In this document: positions 27,862-35,800 of the stretch, one piece after another
Layout of the letters: the number at the start of each line of letters is the position of its first letter
Numbering within the stretch: position 1 is the first letter of the stretch
Assembly (NCBI GenBank): GCA_947453945.1
Contig: CANGJB010000025.1
Span: 1 to 38,517 of the forward strand
Reading direction: 5' to 3'
Source of the DNA: Sphingomonadaceae bacterium
Lineage (GTDB): Bacteria > Pseudomonadota > Alphaproteobacteria > Sphingomonadales > Sphingomonadaceae
Length of the DNA stretch: 38,517 bases
Notes under the pieces: model-generated
Seen by the model: the letters and a program-made list of their open reading frames with translations, nothing else
The model's database searches: none
Told to the model about the DNA's origin: nothing
Made by a program: the position numbers and the translations under genes

Positions 27862-28718
27862 AGGCCGGGCGCGTGCGTATCGCGCTTTTGCAGATGACGA
27901 CGGGCATCGATCCGGCTGCAAATGCCGCCGCGATGGCCCGCGCCGCACACGAAGCGGCGGGTGAGGGGGCGGCGATGCTGTTTACCCCCGAAATGTCGGG
28001 CCTGCTCGATCGCGACAGGGCACGCGGGAGCCGTCATGTGGTGCCGGAGGATGAAAACCCGGTGCTGGCGGCAGTGCGCGAAGCAGCGGCCAAAGCTGGG
28101 ATCTGGGTCCATATCGGCAGCCTTGCGGTGACCGCCGGGGAAGGCGCGCGCTGGGCCAACCGCGCTTTCGTGATCACGCCATCGGGCGAAATCGCCGCGC
28201 GCTACGACAAGATCCACATGTTCGATGTTAATCTGGCGAGCGGCGAGACCTGGCGCGAATCCGCCGCTTATCAGCCGGGCGAAAGCGTGGTGACGGTGGA
28301 GACGCCGCTCGGCCGGCTGGGGCTGGCGATCTGCTATGATGTGCGCTTTCCCGCCTTGTTCGAGGAACTGGGCCGCAGGCAGTGCGATGCCATCGCCATT
28401 CCCGCTGCCTTCACCGTACCCACAGGCCGCGCGCACTGGAATCTGATGCAGCGCGCCCGCGCGGTCGAGGCGAGCGCCTTTGTCATCGCCGCAGCGCAAG
28501 TGGGCCGCCACGAGGACGGGCGCCAGACCTATGGGCACAGCCTGGTGATCGATCCCTGGGGCGATGTGCTGCTCGATATGGGCAATGAGGCCGGGCCTGA
28601 GGCCGGACCCCGGGGCGCGCTGGGCTATGCCGAGATCGACCTTGCCCGCATTGCCGAGGTGCGCGCGCAAGTTCCCAGCCTTGCCAACCGCCGCCCGATT
28701 CCTACATCTGGCACATGA
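27858..28718 (+). CDS. Nitrilase-superfamily amidohydrolase, NIT1-like
   Basis: 286 residues. The Glu-Lys-Cys triad is visible: Glu45 in FTPEMSGL, Lys118 in RYDKIHMFDV and Cys159 in LAICYDVRFP. The close match to the KIHLFDV / CYDxRFPxL pattern suggests the NIT1 group, which hydrolyses deaminated glutathione or similar omega-amides. Its coupling to grxC, a glutathione-dependent enzyme, agrees with a glutathione-repair role (inference). Overlaps the following gene by four bases (ATGA). Confidence 0.9.
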   Translation: MKAGRVRIALLQMTTGIDPAANAAAMARAAHEAAGEGAAMLFTPEMSGLLDRDRARGSRHVVPEDENPVLAAVREAAAKAGIWVHIGSLAVTAGEGARWANRAFVITPSGEIAARYDKIHMFDVNLASGETWRESAAYQPGESVVTVETPLGRLGLAICYDVRFPALFEELGRRQCDAIAIPAAFTVPTGRAHWNLMQRARAVEASAFVIAAAQVGRHEDGRQTYGHSLVIDPWGDVLLDMGNEAGPEAGPRGALGYAEIDLARIAEVRAQVPSLANRRPIPTSGT

Positions 28719-29200
28719 TTGTTTTCGATCTTGAATGCCGTGCTGGCGGACACCGGTTTGAAGGGTGGTTCGCCAGCTCGGAGGATTTTGCCGGCCAGCA
28801 GGCGCGCGGGCTGGTGACGTGCCCCACCTGCGGCGCGCCGGAAGTGGACAAGGCGCTTTCCGCGCCGCGACTGTCGCGCAAGGGCAACCAGCTTCCCGCC
28901 GCCATCCCCGCGCCGGCGCCCTCAGCCGAGCAGCCGATGCAGGCGGCCGCCGCGCCCCTCCCGCCCGAGGCGGCGGCGATGCTGAAAGCGGTGGCGGCAG
29001 TTCAGGCCGAAATGCTCAAGACATCGACCTGGGTTGGCGAAAGCTTTGCCGACGATGCGCGGGCCATGCACTATGGCGAGAAGGACGCGGCAATGATCCA
29101 TGGCCGCGCAAGCCCCAGGGAAGTGCAGAGCCTGATCGAGGAAGGCGTGCCCGTGGCGCCGGTGCTCGTGCCTGTGGTGCCCCCCGGCGAGGTCAACTGA
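28715..29200 (+). CDS. DUF1178 family protein
   Basis: 161 residues. N-terminal IVFDLECRAGGHRFEGWFAS and a Cys pair in CPTCGAPEVDKALSAP, then a low-complexity Ala/Pro linker and a helical C-terminal part with EVQSLIEEGVPVAPV. This is the layout of DUF1178, whose function is unknown; the Cys residues could bind zinc. It is the last gene of the grxC-nitrilase operon. Confidence 0.88.
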   Translation: MIVFDLECRAGGHRFEGWFASSEDFAGQQARGLVTCPTCGAPEVDKALSAPRLSRKGNQLPAAIPAPAPSAEQPMQAAAAPLPPEAAAMLKAVAAVQAEMLKTSTWVGESFADDARAMHYGEKDAAMIHGRASPREVQSLIEEGVPVAPVLVPVVPPGEVN

Positions 29201-29279
29201 TCGCCCGACGGCAGATTGCGGGGCATTGGCAGGGCGCGATTGCCAGACAGCGGCCTGCCGCTTAAAGGGCAGAGCGGTG

Positions 29280-29356
29280 GCGCCCGTAGCTCAGCCGGAT
29301 AGAGCACCAGATTCCTAATCTGGGGGCCGTGGGTTCGAATCCCGCCGGGCGCACCA
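29280..29356 (+). tRNA. tRNA-Arg (CCT)
   Basis: A full cloverleaf: acceptor GCGCCCG pairs with CGGGCGC, discriminator A and encoded CCA at 29354-29356. D arm GCTC...GAGC, anticodon stem CCAGA/TCTGG around loop TTCCTAA (anticodon CCT), T loop TTCGAAT between GTGGG and CCCGC. Reads rare AGG codons. Confidence 0.96.
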
Positions 29357-29369
29357 CCCTTGCCGGCGA

Positions 29370-30245
29370 TCACACGCCGATGCGGTCCCTTAGATACGTG
29401 AGATACTGGCGCATCGCGTCCATCGCCTCGTCGTTGATGGCAAGGAGATCGCGGCGCCGGTCGAGCGGATCGGGCCAGCGGCGGATCAGGCCCATATCGA
29501 CCAGGCTGCGGATCTGGCGCAGCGCCGTGCTCATCGGCACGCCGGCTGCCTGGCAGACGCTGGAGACCGGCACGGTTTTCTGTTCGAGCCGGGCCGAAGT
29601 CAGATCGAGGAGAATGTCCCACATCGGATCGGAGAAAAGCGCCGCATCCAGAAACTGCCCGCGCTGCTCGCGCATCCGCACCAGCTTGCGGGTGATCTTG
29701 AGCAATTCGGCATCATCAATCGGGGGGAGCGATGCCGCGCTGGCCAAGGGGCCGGCCTCGCTCATGGTGCCTTGCAGGCTCGCGCTCAGCGCGGCGATCG
29801 ATCGTTCGCCGCACAGACGCAGCCACTTGCGCATCGCGCGGCGCAGCGCCGCTGCAAGATCCTCGCGCGAGACCGGCTTGGTGAGAAAATCCGCCGCCTC
29901 GTTGCGCATGGCTGCGACTGCGACGTCGATGCTGCCGAAACCTGTGATCACCAGAGTTACCAGCGGGCGCTGCGAGGCGAAGCGGGAGGCCAGTTCATCA
30001 AGCAGCGAAAGCCCGGTCATGCCAGGCATCTGCACATCGGTCACGACAATGCCGATCGTATCGTCTTCCGCGATCATGCGCAGCGCCGTGGCCGCATCAA
30101 GCGCATAGTTGCAAAGGTAACCCAGGAGATGCGCAGCCTCGACAACCTCTTCAGCTGTCGCCAGATCGTCATCGACAACGAGAATGCGGCATTGCGCCCT
30201 ATCTCGCTCTGAGGCCCCTCGGTCCGTAGTCCCTTTCGCGTTCAT
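29370..30245 (-). CDS. Response regulator with MarR-like winged-helix output
   Basis: 291 residues from the ATG at 30245 (MNAKGTTDRGA); an upstream ATG at 30335 is also open but would run through the divergent promoter region and the 27-bp palindrome. The receiver is complete: acidic cluster Asp25-27, phospho-acceptor Asp70 in VVTDVQMPGMTG, Thr101 and Lys123 in FLTKPVSRED. After a helical linker, residues 200-290 form a MarR/winged-helix domain (VPVSSVCQAAGVPMSTALRQIRSLVDMGLIRRW, with the wing in [10 protein letters not shown]). It is divergent from the H-NOX operon and is a candidate for the protein that binds the shared palindrome. The gene ends 14 bases after tRNA-Arg. Confidence 0.88.
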   Translation of the reverse strand: MNAKGTTDRGASERDRAQCRILVVDDDLATAEEVVEAAHLLGYLCNYALDAATALRMIAEDDTIGIVVTDVQMPGMTGLSLLDELASRFASQRPLVTLVITGFGSIDVAVAAMRNEAADFLTKPVSREDLAAALRRAMRKWLRLCGERSIAALSASLQGTMSEAGPLASAASLPPIDDAELLKITRKLVRMREQRGQFLDAALFSDPMWDILLDLTSARLEQKTVPVSSVCQAAGVPMSTALRQIRSLVDMGLIRRWPDPLDRRRDLLAINDEAMDAMRQYLTYLRDRIGV

Positions 30246-30346
30246 GATCCGGTATGTTTCTCGCTCTTCATGGGAAATTACATCCGCTTTGGACCATGTT
30301 TCCCCCAAAGCCGCGCATGTCGGATGCAATCGCATCGATCAACGCC

Positions 30347-30373
30347 TGATTGGTGCCATAGTGGCACCGATCA
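30347..30373. promoter_or_regulatory. 27-bp near-perfect palindrome, putative operator in the H-NOX divergent region
   Basis: Arms TGAT-T-GGTGCCA (30347-30358) and TGGCACC-G-ATCA (30362-30373) flank TAG; only one of twelve arm positions breaks the symmetry. It lies between the starts of the regulator (30245) and the HisKA mini-gene (30490). Two related copies occur at 36508-36553. The binding protein is unknown; the winged-helix regulator and the LuxR-type regulator are candidates. Confidence 0.65.
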
Positions 30374-30489
30374 GCATCGATAGCGCTACTGTAAATGCCT
30401 AGGGATACCGTTAAGCTATCGTCTATGCTTAGTATTCCATGAGAGTGTGGGAGCGAGGCGAGGCTGACCATCTCATAGTGAGGAAAATC

Positions 30490-30735
30490 ATGGCAGTGGA
30501 ATGCGACACAAACGTTCAGGAGTACCTGCACGAACTGCGCCAGCCACTCAATGTCATCGGGCTCGCGACCGGAAATCTGCGCTCGGCACTGTGTCCCGGG
30601 CTGGGCAAGGAGCAGGCCGATTATCTCATCGCCAAGCTGGACAGGATCGACGAGCAGGTCGCGCGCATCGCATCGCTGGCCGATCAGCTGACGGGGGATG
30701 GGGGCCCCTTGTTTTTCGCCGCGCCTGCAGTCTGA
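30490..30735 (+). CDS. Stand-alone HisKA-like (DHp) mini-protein
   Basis: 81 residues. YLHELRQPLNVIGLATGNL (His14) reads as an H-box helix of a HisKA dimerisation domain, and KEQADYLIAKLDRIDEQVARIASLADQL as its second helix; the protein then ends with no ATPase domain. It could be a phosphotransfer or dimerising partner for the hybrid kinase two genes downstream, whose ATP site is eroded, or a recipient of phosphate from the second hybrid kinase (inference). The ATG at 30490 has GAGGA 5-9 bases upstream. First gene of the H-NOX operon, 16 bases before the H-NOX gene. Confidence 0.75.
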   Translation: MAVECDTNVQEYLHELRQPLNVIGLATGNLRSALCPGLGKEQADYLIAKLDRIDEQVARIASLADQLTGDGGPLFFAAPAV

Positions 30736-30751
30736 CGCCCGGCGCTGATCC

Positions 30752-31294
30752 ATGTATGGAATGGCTCATCGCGCGCTGCGCCAGATGATGGTTGATCGCC
30801 TCGGCCCCGCTGTCTGGGCGAGGATCGAGCGTGAGACGAGCACCGGCCCTGCCGATCTCATCAGCCTGTGCGTCTATGATGATTCCAAGACCCTCGCCCT
30901 CATCTCTGCCTCGGCCACGCACCTTGGCCTGCCGGTGGACGAGGCGCTGCGCGACTTCGGCCGCTACTGGGTGCGCTATGCCGAACTGAGCTCGTTCGGG
31001 CCGATCATGGATTTCACTGGGCAGGATCTGGTCACTTTCATCAACAATCTTGACCGGATGCACCGCTCGGTCGTGCTCGCCATGCCCGATGCAAGGGTTC
31101 CCTCATTCACTTTGCTGGATGAGACCGATGGCAGGCTGCTGGTGCGCTATCGCTCAGACCGGACCGGGCTCGAGACATTCGTGATCGGCCTGCTGGAGGG
31201 CCTGATGGACCGGCTTGGTGAGGCAGGGGAGGTGGGCGTGGCCTCCCGCGAAGGCAATGCGATCGACTTCGCGATCCGGCTCGACAGGAACTGA
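30752..31294 (+). CDS. H-NOX heme nitric-oxide/oxygen-binding sensor
   Basis: 180 residues. Begins MYGMAHRALRQMM, as H-NOX proteins do; the proximal heme ligand His104 lies in NNLDRMHRSV and the heme-propionate motif Y-x-S-x-R is intact (Tyr133, Ser135, Arg137). FGRYWVRY (69-76) is the other family landmark. Bacterial H-NOX proteins bind NO (and in some cases O2) and control an adjacent kinase or cyclase. Distal-pocket Tyr typical of O2 binders cannot be judged here. It is followed 6 bases later by the hybrid kinase. A further reading of the operon is that gas binding adjusts that kinase and the HisKA mini-protein. Confidence 0.92.
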   Translation: MYGMAHRALRQMMVDRLGPAVWARIERETSTGPADLISLCVYDDSKTLALISASATHLGLPVDEALRDFGRYWVRYAELSSFGPIMDFTGQDLVTFINNLDRMHRSVVLAMPDARVPSFTLLDETDGRLLVRYRSDRTGLETFVIGLLEGLMDRLGEAGEVGVASREGNAIDFAIRLDRN

Positions 31295-31300
31295 GCGGTC

Positions 31301-32902
31301 ATGAAGGCTGCCGTCACCCTCCGTGAATCGCAGCTCGGCGCGCTCTTCAGAGCCTTCATCGAGGTCGACCACAACCTCGTGGTGCGCACCGCCGGTCCGT
31401 TCTTTGCCAGCCGGCAGACCGAGGTCGTCCCCGGGGTGCAATTGGCCGAACTCTTCTCGCTGCGCCACGACCGCGAGGACAACAAAACGTACTCGCCGAA
31501 ACGTGTCATTGGCGAGATGGCGGATACCCCGGAGCGACTGGAGCTGTTCTGCAAGAGCAAGAATATCCGGCTGGCCGGGATCGTGTTTTCCATTGAGGGG
31601 GGCTTTCTGCTCGCGCTCAATATCGTGCCGGAGGACTTCATCATCGAAGACCAGGGCCTCACGATTTCGGACTTCTCGCAGATCGATTCTTCGGTTCCGG
31701 CGCTTACGCTCATCGGGATGCAGCGCGCCTTGCTGGCCGAGGCGCGGCAGGCCGCGATCGATCTTGCCAAGGCACAGGCGGATGCGGTCGAACTACTCGA
31801 TCGGACCGAGCGCATCGGGCGTTATATCGTCCACGACCTTACCAACTACCTTTCGATCATCCGGCTCAATGTTGCCAATCTTGCGCGCTCTGGCGGCAGC
31901 GCCGAGACCAGCCGGAGCGCGATCGAGGCAGCGACGCGCCACGTGAGCGATCTGGTGATTTCGCTCGAGCGGCTGACCGGGCACCGCGATGTGGAAGTGC
32001 AGCCCATCGCGGTCGATCATACCATCCGGGCGAACCTGGCATTCCTTGAGGCATCGCTGCCGCCCGATTTCACGCTCAATTTCATCGGCAGCGTGCCGCA
32101 GGCCGCAGTCCGGGTCGGGCGGACCGAGTTGATCATCATGCTCACCAACGTGATCGTCGATGCGCGCGGCGCCATGGCAGATGGCGGAGCCATCACCATC
32201 ACCACCTTCCGCAGCGCGCACGGACCGGCGGTCCGGCTGGGCGAGCGGGGCGAATGGGTTGTCATCAAGATCATTCACGACGGCCCGGGGATCGACCCGG
32301 CAGCCGTTCCGAACTTGCACGATCCGGAGCCGGTGATCTGGCCGGACAGCCCGGACTTTGTCTTGCGAGCGGTGCAGACCTGGGCCCGCGCGGCCGGGGG
32401 AGATGCGCGGGTCACCTCGATGCCCGGCGCGGGAACCGACATCTGCATTCATTTGCCGATCTGCAACGATGCCGAAGTGCCCGATCATGCCGCTGCATCG
32501 ATCGTGGGCCTTGCGCCGCCGCGCACTGGCGCGATGGCGCGGGTGCTTGTGGTGGAGGACGAGATTCACGCGCTTGACGCCATTGTGGAGATCCTGCGCA
32601 TGGAAGGCTATGCCGCGACGCCGGCCTCCAATGCCGCACAGGCGCTTGAGGCGCTGGCCGCCGCCGAGTTCGACATCCTGCTGACGGATGTCATCATGCC
32701 CGAGACGAGCGGCGTCGATCTTGCGCACGCGGTGGAGGCGCGCCATCCCCGCATCGGGATTGTGCTGATGAGTGGCTACTTTCCCGATGAAAGCCTGCTG
32801 CAGCCGCACTGGCGCATGTTGCGCAAGCCGCTCGACCTCAGCCTGCTTATGCAGACGCTGGCGGCAGCCCATGCCGCGCAGGCGCCGGTTCGCAGCGCTT
32901 AG
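31301..32902 (+). CDS. HNOBA-type hybrid sensor kinase with eroded ATP site and C-terminal receiver
   Basis: 533 residues, no TM helix. Residues 8-130 resemble the HNOBA (H-NOX-associated) domain, with VDHNLVVRTAGPFFASR and LAELFSLRH. A coiled-coil helix (143-175) leads into an H box with His178 (IVHDLTNYLSI). The ATPase domain is irregular: the N box reads N283-x3-D287 (Asp where the Mg-binding Asn should be), DGPG is present at 327-330, and the GTGLGL lid is absent, replaced by LHDPEPVIWPDSPDFV. The C-terminal receiver (412-525) has Glu419-Asp420, Asp463 in LTDVIMPET, and Lys509, so it can accept phosphate. It likely transmits the H-NOX signal; whether it autophosphorylates is doubtful. Confidence 0.88.
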   Translation: MKAAVTLRESQLGALFRAFIEVDHNLVVRTAGPFFASRQTEVVPGVQLAELFSLRHDREDNKTYSPKRVIGEMADTPERLELFCKSKNIRLAGIVFSIEGGFLLALNIVPEDFIIEDQGLTISDFSQIDSSVPALTLIGMQRALLAEARQAAIDLAKAQADAVELLDRTERIGRYIVHDLTNYLSIIRLNVANLARSGGSAETSRSAIEAATRHVSDLVISLERLTGHRDVEVQPIAVDHTIRANLAFLEASLPPDFTLNFIGSVPQAAVRVGRTELIIMLTNVIVDARGAMADGGAITITTFRSAHGPAVRLGERGEWVVIKIIHDGPGIDPAAVPNLHDPEPVIWPDSPDFVLRAVQTWARAAGGDARVTSMPGAGTDICIHLPICNDAEVPDHAAASIVGLAPPRTGAMARVLVVEDEIHALDAIVEILRMEGYAATPASNAAQALEALAAAEFDILLTDVIMPETSGVDLAHAVEARHPRIGIVLMSGYFPDESLLQPHWRMLRKPLDLSLLMQTLAAAHAAQAPVRSA

Positions 32903-32911
32903 GCCCTGACC

Positions 32912-35149
32912 CTAGGCCGCGGGCCGATGGGCCTGCACGGATGCCAGCTGGCCAATCAGGGTCTCTACTGAAAACGGCTTTTCCAGCAGCGGCCAGCGCA
33001 GCCGCGAATTTGCGCGGCGCGCGGCATTGCCCGACATCAGGATGATCCGCATGTCCGGGTTGTCTGCGGCGGCCTGCCGGGCCAGCGCGGTGCCATCCTC
33101 GCCGTTGCCGAGAAGGAGATCGCAGATCAGCACATCGAAGCGGCTGTGGCTGAGGGTTTCCAGCGCTTCGCGTGCTGACGTGCATCCGGTTGCGCCATGG
33201 CCGGCGATACTCAGGGTCTCTACCATACCGCTCAGCAAATCAGGCTCGTTATCCACCACGAGCACCTGCAGCGCAGCGGGCCTCGGTGCGGGAAGGGCAG
33301 CGGCAGGGCGGTGCGTGGCATCCGGTGCGGCAGCGGTCGATGCAGGCAGCACGATCTGGACAGTCGTGCCTTGTGCACCGCTGCTGAGGACACGCGCGGT
33401 GCCGCCATGGTGTGAGGCAAACCCGAGCACGGCTGCCAGCCCTAGGCCCGTCCCCCGTGCCGGCCCCTTGGTCGAGAAGAACGGCTCGAAGGCCTGCTCG
33501 CGCACGTCTTCGGACATGCCGGTGCCGGTATCAGAAACCTCGATGATTACCAGCGTCTTGGCTTTCAAGTCAGCCGCCAGATCGGCGCGGGCAGGGCAGC
33601 TCTCATCCGCTTCGCTGCGCCAGGTGCGGATTGTGAGGACACCGTGATCGCCCATCGCATCGCGCGCATTGATGGCGAGATTGACCAGCGCGTTGTTGAA
33701 CCCGGCCGGATCGATTTCGACCGGCAAGGCTTCGTCCGAAAGCACGGCCTGCACATCGATGCCCGGCCCGACTGCTGCGCGGATCAGCGCGATCAGGCGG
33801 GAGGTGAGGCCGTTGATTTCGGCAAGCTGGGGGATGCCACGCGGATGGCGGGCAATGCCCAGCAGCGAACGGGTGATATCCACCCCGCGTAGCGCTGCCT
33901 GCGCGATCAGGGCGAACCGGTCATGCACCGCCGCCTCGCTTTCGGCCTCGCGTCCGCCGATCTCTGCGTGGGTCGCAATGATGCCAAGGATATTGTTGAA
34001 ATCATGCGATAGCTCGCCGGAGATGTGGCCTATCAATTCCATCTTGCGGCTGCTCACAAGCTCTGCCTTGGCCTCGATCATCACCAATCCCTGCGCAAGG
34101 CTGATGGACATTTCCTCGAGGATGCGGATCTCGTCATCGGCAAAAGCGCCCAGCTCATCGGAATAGAGCGTGAGCGAGCCGAAGGCCTCTCCATCGCGAA
34201 GCAGCGGAAACGCGGCAATGGCCGCAAACCCCTGGCTGAGCGCGGCCTCGCGCCAAGGCGCCATCTCGGGATCGTTTGCGACCGACGGCACCACGCAGAC
34301 CCGGCCTTCGCGCACCGCCCGGGCTGTGGGGCCAAGGCCGAGCACGGGATCGTCCGGGCGGATATCGAGCGCGCCGATATAGTCCGCATGGCCCGATGCG
34401 TGGGCCGTCACGCGGATCCGGGCAATCGGCCCATGTTCGCGCAGGCCGATCCAGGCTGCGGCATAGCCGCCCGCCTCGGTCAGGCTTTGGCAAACCAAGT
34501 TGTGCAGTTCGGACCGCGACTGGGCGCGCGAGATTGCGGCGTTCACCAGCGCAAGCGCGCGCAAGGCGCGGCGATTGCGCACGATGCTATCGTGATTGCG
34601 CAGATCCTCGGTCACATCCGTGGCAAAGCCGACCCAGTATCCGGAGCGCCCACCCTTGAGATGGTGCGGATAGAAACGAGTGCGCACTGTGCGTTCCTCA
34701 TCTTCTGCCGTCATCATCCGGAACTGGGTGGTAAACACCTCGAGCTGCGCCTGACCGGCGCGTATCTCGCGTCGGACGCGCTGGCGATCATCGGGATGAA
34801 CGATTTCGAGGCGCGATTCCGCCGCCTGCATCGGGGTCAGTTTCTCGTGTCCCCAGATCCGCTCGTAGGCGGAGGTGACAAACAAGGTCTGGCCTGAAGG
34901 GTATTCCTCGATCCAGATGACCTGGTCGATCGAATTGGCCGCGATGCGCGCCAGATCTAGATAGCCCTGAAGCTGTGCGCGCTCGGCAAGGAGGCGGCCC
35001 ACAGACCAGAGGAGGGCGGCAACCACCACGAGCCCGATGGTCGCTGCAGGCCGAGCACCAGAACTCTGCAGTTCGAACCCGGCCAGTACCGCAGCAAAGG
35101 CAGCAGCAGCTGTCGGCCAAATCTGCGCTGTCACGCGCTCCTGCGCCAT
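32912..35149 (-). CDS. Complete hybrid histidine kinase (TM-PAS-GAF-HisKA-HATPase-REC)
   Basis: 745 residues. Two hydrophobic segments in the first 52 residues, a PAS domain (about 68-185, IWIEEYPSGQTLFVTSAYERIWG with a PAC end), a GAF-like domain (about 195-360), phospho-acceptor His382 in ELSHDFNNILGI, ATP-binding N box NLAINARDAM (490-499), G1 DTGTGM (540-545), FFSTK, GTGLGL (566-571), and a C-terminal receiver with Asp677 in LICDLLLG and Lys724. All phosphorelay residues are intact, in contrast to the kinase at 31301. It converges on that gene with only 9 bases between stops. A perfect CtrA-type box and a large stem-loop lie in its upstream gap. Confidence 0.93.
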   Translation of the reverse strand: MAQERVTAQIWPTAAAAFAAVLAGFELQSSGARPAATIGLVVVAALLWSVGRLLAERAQLQGYLDLARIAANSIDQVIWIEEYPSGQTLFVTSAYERIWGHEKLTPMQAAESRLEIVHPDDRQRVRREIRAGQAQLEVFTTQFRMMTAEDEERTVRTRFYPHHLKGGRSGYWVGFATDVTEDLRNHDSIVRNRRALRALALVNAAISRAQSRSELHNLVCQSLTEAGGYAAAWIGLREHGPIARIRVTAHASGHADYIGALDIRPDDPVLGLGPTARAVREGRVCVVPSVANDPEMAPWREAALSQGFAAIAAFPLLRDGEAFGSLTLYSDELGAFADDEIRILEEMSISLAQGLVMIEAKAELVSSRKMELIGHISGELSHDFNNILGIIATHAEIGGREAESEAAVHDRFALIAQAALRGVDITRSLLGIARHPRGIPQLAEINGLTSRLIALIRAAVGPGIDVQAVLSDEALPVEIDPAGFNNALVNLAINARDAMGDHGVLTIRTWRSEADESCPARADLAADLKAKTLVIIEVSDTGTGMSEDVREQAFEPFFSTKGPARGTGLGLAAVLGFASHHGGTARVLSSGAQGTTVQIVLPASTAAAPDATHRPAAALPAPRPAALQVLVVDNEPDLLSGMVETLSIAGHGATGCTSAREALETLSHSRFDVLICDLLLGNGEDGTALARQAAADNPDMRIILMSGNAARRANSRLRWPLLEKPFSVETLIGQLASVQAHRPAA

Positions 35150-35298
35150 TGCCCCCGCGTTCCTCTTTGCCGTTCGCCCGATCGGCTTGTTGTCAGGGAA
35201 TCCGGATCGCCCGCCTGTGGACTTTCCTTACCCTTGCGTAACGCCTCTGAACACTTGGATAGGCGTGTCAGAAGTGATCCGCAAACATTTGATATAAC

Positions 35299-35313
35299 TT
35301 AACCAAATATTAA
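35299..35313. promoter_or_regulatory. CtrA-type binding box (TTAA-N7-TTAA)
   Basis: TTAA at 35299-35302, seven bases, TTAA at 35310-35313, exact consensus. It is 150 bases upstream of the hybrid kinase start. A TTATAT sequence adjoins it on the minus strand. Confidence 0.5.
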
Positions 35314-35320
35314 GCATGGG

Positions 35321-35354
35321 GCCGGAGCAGGCAGGGAAAATCGCCTACTCCGGC
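35321..35354. other. Long GC stem-loop, possible structured RNA
   Basis: GCCGGAGCAGGC (35321-35332) pairs with GCCTACTCCGGC (35343-35354) with one mismatch in twelve, around a 10-base A-rich loop. No U-tract follows on either strand, so a simple terminator is unlikely. It could lie in the kinase leader or in a small RNA. Confidence 0.4.
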
Positions 35355-35572
35355 ACCCAGGTCATGGCCTGAGCAAATGATTGCCCGCTCGCAACGGAAG
35401 CAATGCGCCGAATATCTCCCCCGAAAGGTCAGTATCCGTTGTCAGGTCGGGACGGAGACAAGTCGCACCGGGCATTGTTCATGTCCGGGCGCCGCTCTTC
35501 TGATGTTGGCGCGCAATCATCATGGACAATCGCGGGCAATCTTGTGGACGTTTTAGTTGTGGCCCGAGGGGC

Positions 35573-35800
35573 TCAAGTGGAGAAATCGCGCATTTCCGCA
35601 AGATATGCCTCGTTAACCTCTTTTGCCGTACGCCATGAAGTCGTGCCGGTGCGCGTGATGATGCTCGCGCAGAACCGGCAGCGACTGTAAAGGAACAGGC
35701 CGTTAGTCTTGATGGCCGGGGCTGGCACATGCAGGTCGAAGGCGTAGCATACGGCTTTGCTCGCACTTCGCCCCGCCGCCTCCGCAAGGCGTTCAAGCAT
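35573..35800 (-). CDS. Possible small protein overlapping the LuxR-type regulator
   Basis: 75 residues. Its ATG lies inside the last codons of the regulator at 35793, with an 8-base overlap that would allow translational coupling. The composition is balanced (MLERLAEAAGRSASKAV, and CRFC near residue 48) unlike shadow frames, which are Arg/Pro-rich. I recognise no family. A competing plus-strand frame at 35403-35690 looks less like a protein. Confidence 0.35.
   Translation of the reverse strand: MLERLAEAAGRSASKAVCYAFDLHVPAPAIKTNGLFLYSRCRFCASIITRTGTTSWRTAKEVNEAYLAEMRDFST

Larger units (their letters stand above)
35150..35572. other. 423-base gap upstream of the hybrid kinase
   Basis: Markedly richer in A+T than the surroundings (for example 35285-35315). 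It holds the CtrA-type box at 35299-35313 and the stem-loop at 35321-35354. Reading frames on both strands here look like shadows with no credible composition. It probably carries the promoter of the hybrid kinase. Confidence 0.6.

Noticed and set aside
29071..29622. Minus-strand 183-residue frame with GGIRTHGPQIRNLVLYPAELRAPP
   Set aside because: It runs antisense through tRNA-Arg (CCT) and into two other genes; the peptide is the usual tRNA artefact.
30362..30378. Sigma-54 promoter (TGGCAC followed by GC)
   Set aside because: The GG-to-GC spacing is off by one and the TTGC part is absent; TGGCAC is explained by the palindrome.
35403..35690. 95-residue plus-strand frame
   Set aside because: Composition is not protein-like and it competes with the better minus-strand frame coupled to the regulator.
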